A stretch of DNA of 64,000 bases from Acidimicrobiaceae bacterium (GCA_003151955.1 PLZB01000021.1:1-64000), one strand, 5' to 3'; counted from the stretch's first letter, positions 52,064 through 59,769 are shown. Translations and numbers: made by a program. The notes: generated from the sequence alone by a model not told the origin.

Positions 52064-52669
52064 TCAGTTCGAGATGGACGTGTGCTTGAACTCGTTCAGC
52101 TCGCCATGGTCGGCGACGAGGTCGAGGATGCGCTCGACGGTGCGACGGGCCAGGCCACCGTCCCCGCCTGGCCTGGTCATGATCCGGACGAAGACGGCCT
52201 CGTTACCCAGGACGAACGTCGGGACGCCGAAGACCCGCTGGTCGGCCACGGCGGCGTCGTGGGCGGCCCGGAACTGCTTCCTCGGGCCACCTCCGTCCAC
52301 GACACCCCGCACCCGGTCGGCGTCGACCCCGGCTCCGGTCAGGACGTCCCCGATCACCTCCGGGTCGCGGAGATCCCGGCCCTTGTCGTGCCGGGCGGCG
52401 AAGAGGCCGAGGTGGACGGCGGGGAAGAGGTCGGGGAACTCGTCTCTGACCACCAGCGAGCACTCGACGGCGAGGAGGTCGGCGGCCTTGGTCGGGTCCT
52501 CCCAGACGGCCGTCCCGCCCTCGCGCACGTGGGCCTGGGACAGCGAGAAGGGGAGGAACTCGACCTCCCACGGCGCCCCGGCCGCCAGCGCGGCGAGGAC
52601 GTGCTCGTGGGCGTTGCGGGCGAACGGGCACCGGTAGTCGTAGGTCAGCCCGAAGGCGGGGGCGCTCAT
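52064..52669 (-). CDS. DsbA family (FrnE/2-hydroxychromene isomerase-like) thioredoxin-fold protein
   Basis: This 201-residue protein begins SAPAFGLTYDYRCPFARNAHEHVLAAL. The single CPFA motif takes the place of the usual CPxC, so it has only the first of the two redox Cys. VFGVPTFVLGNEAVFV supplies the cis-Pro loop. It resembles FrnE/DSBA-like proteins that act as isomerases or glutathione/mycothiol-dependent oxidoreductases in the cytoplasm; no signal peptide is seen. Confidence 0.82.
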   Translation of the reverse strand: MSAPAFGLTYDYRCPFARNAHEHVLAALAAGAPWEVEFLPFSLSQAHVREGGTAVWEDPTKAADLLAVECSLVVRDEFPDLFPAVHLGLFAARHDKGRDLRDPEVIGDVLTGAGVDADRVRGVVDGGGPRKQFRAAHDAAVADQRVFGVPTFVLGNEAVFVRIMTRPGGDGGLARRTVERILDLVADHGELNEFKHTSISN

Positions 52670-52736
52670 GGTCCGGTCAACCCCGTCGGGCCGCCCGGCA
52701 TTCCACGGCCGGCGCTGGAAGCCCGGCGTGGCGGGC

Positions 52737-54218
52737 TCAGCAGCCGCCCAGGAGCCCCCCGAGGAGCCCGCCGAGCAGTCCCTTGTTGGCGCAGCTCCCC
52801 GTGGCCGAGGTGGTGGGGGGTGAGGTGACGGCGGGAGTGGTGACCGGCGGTGTCGTGGTCGGCGTGCCGGCCACCGTGGTCGACGTCGTGGGCGGAGTCC
52901 CGCCCCCCAGTCCACTGACCGTCCCCCCGAGTCCACCGACGGTGTTCCCCAGGCCGCTGACGGTGTTGCCGAGTCCGCTGACGGTGTTTCCGAGTCCGCT
53001 GACGGTGCCGCCGAGCCCACCGACGGCGCCCCCGAGTCCGCTGACGGTGCCTCCCAGTCCGCTGACGGTGCCGCCGAGCCCACCGACGGCGCCCCCGAGT
53101 CCGCTGACGGTGCCTCCCAGTCCGTTGACCGTGCCTCCGAGCCCGTTGACCGTGCCTCCGAGCCCGTTGACCGTGCCTCCGAGGGCGCCAGTGCCGGCCG
53201 GTAGCACCGGGCCCACCACGGGAATCGTGGCGAGCGTGGTCGAGGGGATGAGGGAGGCCGGGTTCTTGACGCCGCCGACTCCGCCACCGGGAGTCACCGC
53301 GGTCGGCGGGATGCTCGCCCCGCCCGAGCCGTGCCCGGGAGACGTCGGCGGGAGGGTGGTGGGTGCCGCCGAGGAGGCGGCGGCCTGGACGGCGCTGGTG
53401 GGCATGGCCATCGGCAGCTGGGCCGCGGGGCTCGGACTGCCCCCGACGGTCGTCGCCATGACCACGGCCGTGGCGGCGGCTGCTGTTCCCATGGCCGCGA
53501 CCGGGGCCCACGACGTCGTGGAGGCCACACGTCGGGCGGCGTGCAACGGGAGCCGAAGGAGCCGGCGGAGCGTGGCCAGCGACAGGAGGCTTCCGGCGAA
53601 TCCGGCCAGGCGACCCTCGTTCCCGGCGATGGAGGAGAACTCCCGCTTGAGGGCCTGGCGGGCCCGCCACAGGAGGGTTTCGACGGCGGTGATCCCGACC
53701 CCTTCGTGGTCGGCGATCTTCTGGTAGGACCAGCCCGCACCCTCCCGGAGGTTCAGCACCCGCTGGTGCCGCTCCGACAGCCGGGTGAAGGCGTCGGCGA
53801 CCATCCTGGAGTCGACAGCGGCGCAGACGAGGTCCTCACCGCTGTCCTCGGTGCTGGCCACGTTGCCCTGGTGGAACTCAGCTACTGGGGTGGTGCGGTT
53901 CCGACGACGGAGGACGTCGGTGCAGAGGTGGGAGGCGATGACGCTCAGCCAGGGGTAGAAACGGCGGTCACCGGCGAAGGTGGGGAGCGCCCGCCAGGCC
54001 CGGGCGAAGGCCTCCTGGGCCACGTCCTCGGCCTCGTGGCTGTCGTGGAGCCGCCGGACGCAGAACCGGTAGAGCCGTCGGTAGTAGCGGAGGTAGAGGT
54101 CGTCGAAGGCGGTCCGGTCACCGGCCTGGGCCCGCTCGACCAGGGCGCGGTCCCGCACCAGGTCGACGTCGTCGTCGAGCGCCTGCCGATCACCGCTACC
54201 CGAAAGAAGCGTTGTCAC
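52737..54218 (-). CDS. ECF-type sigma factor with C-terminal transmembrane segment and extracytoplasmic heptapeptide-repeat domain
   Basis: Residues 27-95 form sigma region 2 (DDLYLRYYRRLYRFCVRRL, EAEDVAQEAFARAWRAL, FYPWLSVIASHLCTDVLRRR). Residues 140-195 form region 4 (RLSERHQRVLNLREGAGWSYQKIADHEGVGITAVETLLWRARQALK). A likely transmembrane helix (about 237-258, WAPVAAMGTAAAATAVVMATTV) follows a basic stretch. The remaining 235 residues are outside: Ser/Thr/Pro-rich, then 13 tandem heptads of the LGGTVSG type (346-436), another Thr/Pro linker, and a C-terminal GLLGG repeat ending in Cys. No anti-sigma gene adjoins it, so the fused part may serve as the tether and sensor. It starts at GTG 54218, divergent from a surface protein-sortase operon. 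Confidence 0.88.
   Translation of the reverse strand: MTTLLSGSGDRQALDDDVDLVRDRALVERAQAGDRTAFDDLYLRYYRRLYRFCVRRLHDSHEAEDVAQEAFARAWRALPTFAGDRRFYPWLSVIASHLCTDVLRRRNRTTPVAEFHQGNVASTEDSGEDLVCAAVDSRMVADAFTRLSERHQRVLNLREGAGWSYQKIADHEGVGITAVETLLWRARQALKREFSSIAGNEGRLAGFAGSLLSLATLRRLLRLPLHAARRVASTTSWAPVAAMGTAAAATAVVMATTVGGSPSPAAQLPMAMPTSAVQAAASSAAPTTLPPTSPGHGSGGASIPPTAVTPGGGVGGVKNPASLIPSTTLATIPVVGPVLPAGTGALGGTVNGLGGTVNGLGGTVNGLGGTVSGLGGAVGGLGGTVSGLGGTVSGLGGAVGGLGGTVSGLGNTVSGLGNTVSGLGNTVGGLGGTVSGLGGGTPPTTSTTVAGTPTTTPPVTTPAVTSPPTTSATGSCANKGLLGGLLGGLLGGC
52911..53183 (-). repeat. 13 tandem 21-bp repeats encoding LGGTVSG-type heptads
   Basis: The array is 273 bp long, or 13 copies of 21 bp. Variants are LGGTVNG (three, at the sigma-proximal end), LGGTVSG, LGGAVGG and LGNTVSG/LGNTVGG. 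A 63-bp block coding the three heptads LGGTVSG, LGGAVGG, LGGTVSG occurs twice in tandem (residues 367-387 and 388-408) and looks identical in DNA. That points to recent expansion by slippage or unequal exchange. Confidence 0.9.
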
Positions 54219-54623
54219 CCCCCGTACCCCCTGTCCGATCCCCGGCTCCGTGAAGCCGGATCTGACGCAGCCGCAGCTGATTCACCTGGTGGGTTCCTCT
54301 GCAAGCGTACCGCTCTGACTGTCCTCAGCAACTGCTGGTTGTTCCCGCAACCCTTCCCGCAAGCTTCAGGGGGAAAACGGTGGTTGTGACTCGGCCTTGC
54401 GGTCTTCCGGGGAATTTCTCCAACTTTTCTGGGACCCCACCGATATTGGGTCGTCGTTGGGACAAAGGTCCAGGTGGTGGCGTTGTTCTGAACTTCTCCG
54501 CTCCTACCGCAAGGCGCCGATTCCGGTGGGGTTATCCCGGTGGGAAGCGCGATCGGCGCCCCCGGCCGGTCTGCATCCGGCCAATCGGCTCAATCGAGAG
54601 GACGTGTGGGGGAGATGGGCGCT
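54219..54623. promoter_or_regulatory. 405-bp divergent promoter region of the sigma factor and the surface protein operon
   Basis: No gene is supported in this gap. It is less GC-rich than its surroundings in the middle (TTCTCCAACTTTTC, about 54,416-54,430). It contains the direct repeat TTCCCGCAA at 54342-54350 and 54354-54362, a 12-bp step. A GGGAAC/GGAAC-like sequence on the minus strand overlaps these repeats and would suit an ECF -35, but I cannot place a matching -10 with confidence. Confidence 0.45.
54342..54362. repeat. Direct repeat TTCCCGCAA x2
   Basis: Two exact 9-bp copies start 12 bp apart in the divergent promoter region. They could be a regulator site or part of an ECF promoter; on the minus strand they read TTGCGGGAA. 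Confidence 0.5.
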
Positions 54624-55988
54624 ATGCATCGTGGAACGCTGATCCGGAGCGCTGCGTCAGGCGGGGCGGCGCTGGTCGTCCTCGGCATGGTGGCGGCCGG
54701 GCCGGCCCCGGTGGCCGGAGCGGCGGCCGCCACGGCCTACACCGCCTCCGCCTCGGCGTCCGGCCTGGTTGTGAACCTGTTCGGGACCGAGCTCACCGGG
54801 GGCAAGGCCTCCGTCTCGGTCGACAGCTCGACCCCCTCTGCAACCGCCGAGGGGACGGGGGCGCTGACGCCCGCCCTTCTCGGGGACGCCAAGGCCAGCT
54901 CGTCGGGGGCGGGGACGAGCCAGACCACCCCGCAGGCCTGCTCCCCCCTCACCGGGTCCACGCCGGCCGGCACCCCGCTGTCGGTCACCCTCGGGGTCGC
55001 CTGCGGGTCCGCCTCGACTGCCGTTCCCGGCGGGAACCCCCAGGGCTCCGCCTCGGGCGGGATCGCCGGGGTCACCGTCAACCTCGCCGGGGTGCTGAAC
55101 CAGGTCATCCAGGCCGGTGGGAGCCAGCTGGCGAACGGCCTGACCCAGGTCCTGAACCAGGTCAACGGCTCGCCGCTGGGGAGCACTCCACTCGGCCAGC
55201 TCACCCAGGGAGTCCAGCAGGCCGTCAACAACCTCCAAGCCGTCGTGGCCCAGACCCCGGCCCCGGAGACGGTGACGGTGGCGCTCGGACCCGCCACGGC
55301 GTCGATCCGGTCGGCGGACGGATCGGCCACGGCGACGTCCGCCGGCCAGACCGCCGACATCCGGATCCTGCCCGGTGTCGGCTCCATCGGACCCAACCTC
55401 ACCGGCGGGACCCCGGCCCCGCTGGTCGAGATCCAGCTGGCCCCGGCCAGCGCCACCTCGGTGTTCAACGGGTCGGCCTGGACACCGTCGGACCACGCCT
55501 CGGTGGCCGTCGTCTCGCTGAACATCCCCGGCTTCAACCAGACCATCGACCTGTCCCCGGGGCAGTCCCAGGACCTGCTGGCCGGAACCCCCCTCGAGAC
55601 CGTCATCGATCTGGGCTCGGCCACCACCACCGGCTCGACGGCCCAGGCCGACGGGGCCACCATCGATCTCCTGAAGGGGGTCCAGGGCGGCATCCTCCTC
55701 GACCTGGGATCGGCCACATCCACCGGCACGTTGAATGCGCCGGCACCTGCCGTTGCCGCCAGCGGCGGGGGATCGGCCCCGACCACGGTCCCCCCGACGG
55801 CCGAGCCGTCCGTCCCGGCCCCGGCCACGCTGGCCGCCGCCTCGCCCACCTCGGTGCACACCGGGGAGTGGTGGGCCGGTTCGACACCGATCCTGGCCGT
55901 CATGGCCGCGGCCGGCGGCGCCCTCCTCCTGCTTCCCCGCCTGCGGCGCCGGGCCAACCGGGTCGGGCCTTCGACCCGGGCCCGGTGA
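54624..55988 (+). CDS. Secreted cell-surface protein with sortase-type C-terminal sorting signal
   Basis: This 454-residue protein begins with a signal peptide (RSAASGGAALVVLGMVAAGPAPVAGAAAA, residues 8-36). The mature part is Ala/Gly/Ser/Thr-rich with regular hydrophobic positions and no Cys-rich or enzymatic motif (ASGLVVNLFGTELTGGKASVSVDSS; VTVNLAGVLNQVIQAGGSQ; two QTIDLSPGQSQDLLAG-type segments). It ends PTSVHTGEWWAGS, a hydrophobic stretch (PILAVMAAAGGALLLL) and PRLRRRA. VHTGE-helix-RRR has the plan of an LPXTG-like signal with an altered motif. The gene overlaps the sortase by GTGA. ATG 54624 was chosen for its spacing to GGGGGAG; ATG 54615 is also possible. Confidence 0.8.
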   Translation: MHRGTLIRSAASGGAALVVLGMVAAGPAPVAGAAAATAYTASASASGLVVNLFGTELTGGKASVSVDSSTPSATAEGTGALTPALLGDAKASSSGAGTSQTTPQACSPLTGSTPAGTPLSVTLGVACGSASTAVPGGNPQGSASGGIAGVTVNLAGVLNQVIQAGGSQLANGLTQVLNQVNGSPLGSTPLGQLTQGVQQAVNNLQAVVAQTPAPETVTVALGPATASIRSADGSATATSAGQTADIRILPGVGSIGPNLTGGTPAPLVEIQLAPASATSVFNGSAWTPSDHASVAVVSLNIPGFNQTIDLSPGQSQDLLAGTPLETVIDLGSATTTGSTAQADGATIDLLKGVQGGILLDLGSATSTGTLNAPAPAVAASGGGSAPTTVPPTAEPSVPAPATLAAASPTSVHTGEWWAGSTPILAVMAAAGGALLLLPRLRRRANRVGPSTRAR

Positions 55989-57292
55989 AGAGCGTGATCC
56001 GGGTCCTGGTCGGCCTGGCCATGCTCTGGGGGGCCCTGGCCGTCTACGGCTACCGGACCGGATGGCAGCTGCACACCAGCCACGGCCGGACCGCCCTCCT
56101 GGGCTCGACCCGGCTCGCCTCGAGCCAGCCAGGGTCGTGCACGGCCGGGGTGCCCGTCGTCGACGGTCAGTTGGCCGGGGTCCTCTCCATCGCCAAGCTC
56201 GGGGTCACGGCCCCGGTCGAGTCGGGGACCGACGATGCCGAGCTCAACGTGGCCGTCGGACACGCCGACGGGACGCCCTGGCCCGGGTCGTCGGGATCCT
56301 CGGTCCTGCTGGCCCACGATGTCAGCTACTTCGCCGACCTGGCCCGGCTGAGCCTCGGTGACACCTTCGAGTACCGCCAGGGGTGCATCACCCGGGACTT
56401 CGTGGTCACCGGTCACGAGGTGGTCAAGGCCGGGGACCCCATCGCCCCCATGGCCGGCAACGGGGTCGTCCTCGACACCTGCTGGCCGACCAACGCCCTC
56501 TGGTACACCCCGGACCGCTACCTCGTGGAGGCCACGGAGCGGAGCGTGACCACCGACCAGGGGTCCTCCCCGGCCCCAGTCACCACACCGGTGGCCTCCG
56601 TCGGGCAATACACCACGCCGGCACCGACGGATCTCCTCGCCACCGGGATCGACCTCGGCCACAACGAGGAGCCCATGGGGAAGATGACCCTGGCCGGCGA
56701 TCCGTCCCCGGCCTGGGCCCAGTCCCCGGGTCCTCTGGAGGTGGCCGCCGCCGCCCTCCAGGGCTACTTCGGGGCCCTCCACGGCGCCGAGCAGGATCGA
56801 ACGGATTGGTGGTCGGCCATGGCGCCGGGCGTGGCCATGGACCCCGTCCTGGCCCGGACCGAGCTGTCAGGGTGGGGAGCCACCCCCCTCGACGTCACCA
56901 TCACCGCCGAAGGCGGGACGCCGACGTCGGTCCGGCTCGAGACCGTCATGCCACTCGCCGGACCGGGCGGAACGGGCCGCTACCACATGGTGATCACCGA
57001 AGCCGTCCAGGGATCCACCATCGTGGTCACCAATTGGGAGGTGGATCATTGTCTGACCCGTCCGACGGCGTCGAGCCGATCGAGGAGGCCGAGGACTCCG
57101 GAGGGCCCAGCCGCCTCCGGTGGCTCGGTCGGGGGGGAGCCGTCGCCGGGGGCGCAGCCAGCTTCGCTCTGGGGGCGCTCCTGGGCGGGGTCCTCGAGGG
57201 GGTCCCCGTGCTCCTCCCACCCCAGGCGGCGGCCGCCCCCGGGCCCTCGCTGGCCGCAGCCTCGGGAGCTCCGGCGGCCGGTTCCCCGGTGA
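55985..57292 (+). CDS. Sortase (class D/E-like) with C-terminal extension
   Basis: An N-terminal helix (residues about 4-22) anchors a sortase domain: VLSIAKLGVTAPVESGTDDAELNVAVGHADGTPWPG, the catalytic His in SVLLAHDVSYF near residue 107, Cys in VLDTCWPTN near residue 163, and Arg in YTPDRYLVEA near residue 176. A further domain of about 140 residues (PLEVAAAALQGYFGAL to VVTNWEVDH) has no sortase counterpart known to me. The frame stays open to 57292, but from about 57050 it overlaps the next gene by 244 nt and reads like noise. The true C-terminus is probably near 57050. It overlaps its likely substrate gene by 4 nt. Confidence 0.82.
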   Translation: MKSVIRVLVGLAMLWGALAVYGYRTGWQLHTSHGRTALLGSTRLASSQPGSCTAGVPVVDGQLAGVLSIAKLGVTAPVESGTDDAELNVAVGHADGTPWPGSSGSSVLLAHDVSYFADLARLSLGDTFEYRQGCITRDFVVTGHEVVKAGDPIAPMAGNGVVLDTCWPTNALWYTPDRYLVEATERSVTTDQGSSPAPVTTPVASVGQYTTPAPTDLLATGIDLGHNEEPMGKMTLAGDPSPAWAQSPGPLEVAAAALQGYFGALHGAEQDRTDWWSAMAPGVAMDPVLARTELSGWGATPLDVTITAEGGTPTSVRLETVMPLAGPGGTGRYHMVITEAVQGSTIVVTNWEVDHCLTRPTASSRSRRPRTPEGPAASGGSVGGEPSPGAQPASLWGRSWAGSSRGSPCSSHPRRRPPPGPRWPQPRELRRPVPR

Positions 57293-57822
57293 CCGCTGCC
57301 ACCCCGGCGGCCCTGGCCCCGGTTGTCGTCCCCGTTCCCACCACCGTCCCCCTGTCGGTGGGTCCGACCGGGTCGTCCACGCCCGCCGTCGTGGTCGCTG
57401 ACGGTACCGGAACCGCAGCCGGGCCGGCCGTCCCGTTCCCGACGGTGCCCATCGCCGGCCCCGTGGCGCCCCCCGTCGTCCTGTCCGCCCCGGGCGGAGG
57501 GTCCGGTCCGGGTGCTCCCACGGTCGGGGCCACCGGTGCCTCCGGCTGCCCGCTCTGCTCCACCGTCGCGACCGTGACGACACCGATCCAGCAGGCCACC
57601 GGGGCCCTCCCGGTGGCCGGTCCGGTGGTGTCGACGATCACCCAGGTGGTGACGGGCGCGGTGGGAACCGTCACCCAGGTCGTGGGAACGCTGACCCCCG
57701 CCCTGCCGGCGCTCCCCTCCCTCCCCCTGGTGGGGCTTCCCGCCCTCCCCGGCACACCGATCACGTCGTCGTCCCCGGCCTCTGGCCCGGGGCCTCTCTC
57801 CCTGGGGGGTCTGGCCAGGTAG
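57049..57822 (+). CDS. Membrane-anchored or secreted Pro/Val/Thr-rich protein
   Basis: TTG 57049, preceded by GGGAGG at good spacing, opens a 257-residue frame. An acidic N-terminal tail and RLRWLGRGG lead into one hydrophobic segment (residues about 30-58, AVAGGAASFALGALLGGVL). The outer part is a Pro/Ala/Val/Thr-rich stalk. It has one CPLC motif and then repeated VVSTITQVVTGAVGTVTQVVGTLTP, whose Val/Thr spacing recalls the heptads of the sigma factor. I do not recognise a family. It is the third gene of the operon and ends before two hairpins. Confidence 0.65.
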   Translation: MSDPSDGVEPIEEAEDSGGPSRLRWLGRGGAVAGGAASFALGALLGGVLEGVPVLLPPQAAAAPGPSLAAASGAPAAGSPVTAATPAALAPVVVPVPTTVPLSVGPTGSSTPAVVVADGTGTAAGPAVPFPTVPIAGPVAPPVVLSAPGGGSGPGAPTVGATGASGCPLCSTVATVTTPIQQATGALPVAGPVVSTITQVVTGAVGTVTQVVGTLTPALPALPSLPLVGLPALPGTPITSSSPASGPGPLSLGGLAR

Positions 57823-57858
57823 ACGACGTCACCACTCGGGCGCCGATCGCTCGCCTCC

Positions 57859-57883
57859 GGCTCCCGCACCCCGCACGGGAGCC
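57859..57883. terminator. Hairpin after the sortase operon
   Basis: GGCTCCCG and CGGGAGCC pair around a 9-nt loop, 36 nt after the last stop of the operon. Confidence 0.45.
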
Positions 57884-58012
57884 GACGCCCCAGGAGTTCC
57901 TCCAGGGCGGCAGGGCAGCAGGTCGGCACCGAGCACAGCCCGAGGTGGGGCTAGAGGGATCCATCGGCCCCCCGAGATCCCTTCAGATCTTCCACCCCAG
58001 GCTGTCGGCGGC

Positions 58013-58048
58013 CAGGGGGCCGTGGCGACCGCCCGCCACGGCCCCCTG
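58013..58048. terminator. Strong 15-bp perfect hairpin between convergent genes
   Basis: CAGGGGGCCGTGGCG (58013-58027) and its exact complement (58034-58048) enclose a 6-nt loop. It lies 20 bp before the end of the minus-strand nuclease gene and serves as the likely bidirectional terminator. It is the longest perfect stem I noticed in the window. Confidence 0.65.
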
Positions 58049-58067
58049 CTGCACGTCCCGGCCGGGT

Positions 58068-58892
58068 TCAGCCGGCCGGGGCCGGGGAGGAGCGGCGGAG
58101 GGCGACGGCCTCCGGGGTCGGGTTCCCCCCGAACGCCGGGCAGAGGGGCTGGAAGCTGCACCAGCGGCAGAGGGCGGAGGGCTTGGGTCGGAAGTCGCCG
58201 GTCTCGCAGGCCAGCGCGATGGCGGTCCAGATCGCCCCCGTCCGCAGCCGCAGGCCCCGTTGGGTCTGCTCGGTCGAGGTGGCCTCGATCAGGACCGGGT
58301 CGGCCAGGTAGAGGAGTCGGACCCGGGAGGGACGCCGACCGAGGACGGCCTCGCAGAGCAGGGCGTAGAAGTGGACGCCGCTCAGCCGGGCCTGCTCCTG
58401 GTGCTCCCCGGGGACCCGGCCGGTCTTGTAGTCGACGACGACGAGGTCGCCCTCCGGGGTGCGGTCGAGGCGGTCGATGATGCCCCGGAGCCGCATCCCT
58501 CCCACCTCGGCTTCCAGTGTCAGCTCGACGCCGACGGTGTCGACGGCGTCGGGATCCTCGAGGGCGAACTCCCGCCCGACCAGGGTGGCGGCCTCGGCCC
58601 GGAGTTGCTCCAGCTCGTCGGCGGCCAGGCCGAGTCCGGCCAACTCCGGGTCCGCCTGCAGCTCCGACCAGGCCCGGGCCAGCTCCGCCTGGGCCGCCTC
58701 CGGGGTCCGCTCCCCCCGGGGATGGTTCCAGAAGAGCCCTTCGAGGGCCCGGTGGAACAGCGTCCCCTTCACCATGGGCGGGGAGGGAGGCTCGGGGATG
58801 CGGTCGATGGCGCTGAATCGGAAGGCGAGGGCACAGTCCTTGAAGGAGCTGACCTTCGACGGGGAGAGCGACCGGGGGAGGGGGAAGGCCAC
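58068..58892 (-). CDS. RecB/AddB-like PD-(D/E)XK nuclease with Fe-S cluster motif
   Basis: This 274-residue protein begins LSPSKVSSFKDCALAFRFSAIDRIPEPP and has GTLFHRALEGLFW. The nuclease core MRLRGIIDRLDRTPEGDLVVVDYKTGR supplies the D...DYKTG catalytic residues. The N-terminal Cys together with CRWCSFQPLC at the C-terminus form the four-Cys Fe-S set of AddB, Cas4 and RecB-family exonucleases. No cas genes are near, so a stand-alone DNA-repair exonuclease is most likely. GTG 58892 has TAGCCT ending 7 nt upstream. Confidence 0.9.
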   Translation of the reverse strand: MAFPLPRSLSPSKVSSFKDCALAFRFSAIDRIPEPPSPPMVKGTLFHRALEGLFWNHPRGERTPEAAQAELARAWSELQADPELAGLGLAADELEQLRAEAATLVGREFALEDPDAVDTVGVELTLEAEVGGMRLRGIIDRLDRTPEGDLVVVDYKTGRVPGEHQEQARLSGVHFYALLCEAVLGRRPSRVRLLYLADPVLIEATSTEQTQRGLRLRTGAIWTAIALACETGDFRPKPSALCRWCSFQPLCPAFGGNPTPEAVALRRSSPAPAG

Positions 58893-58899
58893 CGGGGGA

Positions 58900-58905
58900 A
58901 GGCTA
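58900..58905 (-). promoter_or_regulatory. -10 hexamer TAGCCT, leaderless promoter of the nuclease gene
   Basis: On the minus strand TAGCCT ends 7 nt before GTG 58892 and overlaps the stop of the upstream hydrolase gene. Confidence 0.45.
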
Positions 58906-59763
58906 CGGGCCGGGTGTGTCGGCCAGGACGGATGCGGCCACGGCGGCGGGGTCCTGGAGGGGCCCGAAATGGCCGAGGCCCGGGAGGACGACGGTGGTGG
59001 CTCGAGGCAGGCGGTCGGCGAGTGCGTCGAGGAAGGAGGGGCCGAAGGCGTCGGTGTCGGCACCGCAGGCCAGGGTGACGGGGCAGCCCACCTGGGGGAG
59101 GCCCCGGAAGGCGTCGTGGGAGAAGCCGTTGGCGTAGACGAGGGCCTCGTGGCGACGGTCGCAGCGGAGGTGAACCCCGCCGTCCGTCCCGGTCCGGAAG
59201 CCGCTGTCGACGTAGGCGGCCAGGACCTCGGGGTCGAGGAGGTCGAAGGGGGCCTTGGCCGAGAAGTTGGCCAGGGCCTCTTCCCGGGAGCCGAAGGTCT
59301 CCCGGCGCCGGAGGGCGCCGGCCGAGAGCGGGTTGTTCTCCAACGTCGGCTCCAGGGGGGGGTCGCCGGGGTAGACGACCGGCTCGTAGACGTAGAGACC
59401 GGAGAAGGTCCCGGGCCGGGCCTCCTCGGCCAGGAGGAGGGCGGCCCCCCCGCAGGAGTGGCCGAAGCCGTAGGGGCGGTCGAGGCCGAATCCGTCGACG
59501 ACGGCGAGGACGTCCCGGGCGAAGCCGTGCCAGTCGAAGTCGTCCCCGGGCGGGGGGTCGGTCAGACCGTGGGCCCGCTCGTCGAGCGCGTAGGGGTGGA
59601 ACCGGGAGGTGAGGTGGCGGCCCAGGGGGGCGAGGACGGCGGCGCAGAAGCCGGTGGCGTGGGCCAGGAGGAGCGGAGGCCCCCCGCCTCCGAGGTCGTA
59701 TCCGGCGACGGACACGCCCTCGGCTGTGGGGAACCGGCGGCTGGGGACGAGCGGACCAGGCAC
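58903..59763 (-). CDS. Alpha/beta hydrolase
   Basis: This 286-residue alpha/beta-hydrolase has LLLAHATGFCAAVLAPLGRHL with the oxyanion His, the nucleophile elbow GFGHSCGGAALLL, the late Asp in ACGADTDAFG and the His in LPGLGHFGPL. The substrate is unknown. GTG 59763 has TAGCTT ending 6 nt upstream, in the same CCGGTAGCTTCGG context as ald. Confidence 0.85.
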   Translation of the reverse strand: MPGPLVPSRRFPTAEGVSVAGYDLGGGGPPLLLAHATGFCAAVLAPLGRHLTSRFHPYALDERAHGLTDPPPGDDFDWHGFARDVLAVVDGFGLDRPYGFGHSCGGAALLLAEEARPGTFSGLYVYEPVVYPGDPPLEPTLENNPLSAGALRRRETFGSREEALANFSAKAPFDLLDPEVLAAYVDSGFRTGTDGGVHLRCDRRHEALVYANGFSHDAFRGLPQVGCPVTLACGADTDAFGPSFLDALADRLPRATTVVLPGLGHFGPLQDPAAVAASVLADTPGP

Positions 59764-59769
59764 GTCCCG

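Noticed and set aside
54380-55984. Upstream extension of the sortase frame
   Set aside because: It overlaps the surface protein in another frame and reads as Arg/Gly/Pro noise; the GTG at 55985 overlapping the previous stop is the natural start.
58068-58892. Cas4 as identity of the Fe-S nuclease
   Set aside because: The motifs are shared by Cas4, AddB and stand-alone RecB-like exonucleases, and no other cas gene or array is in the window.
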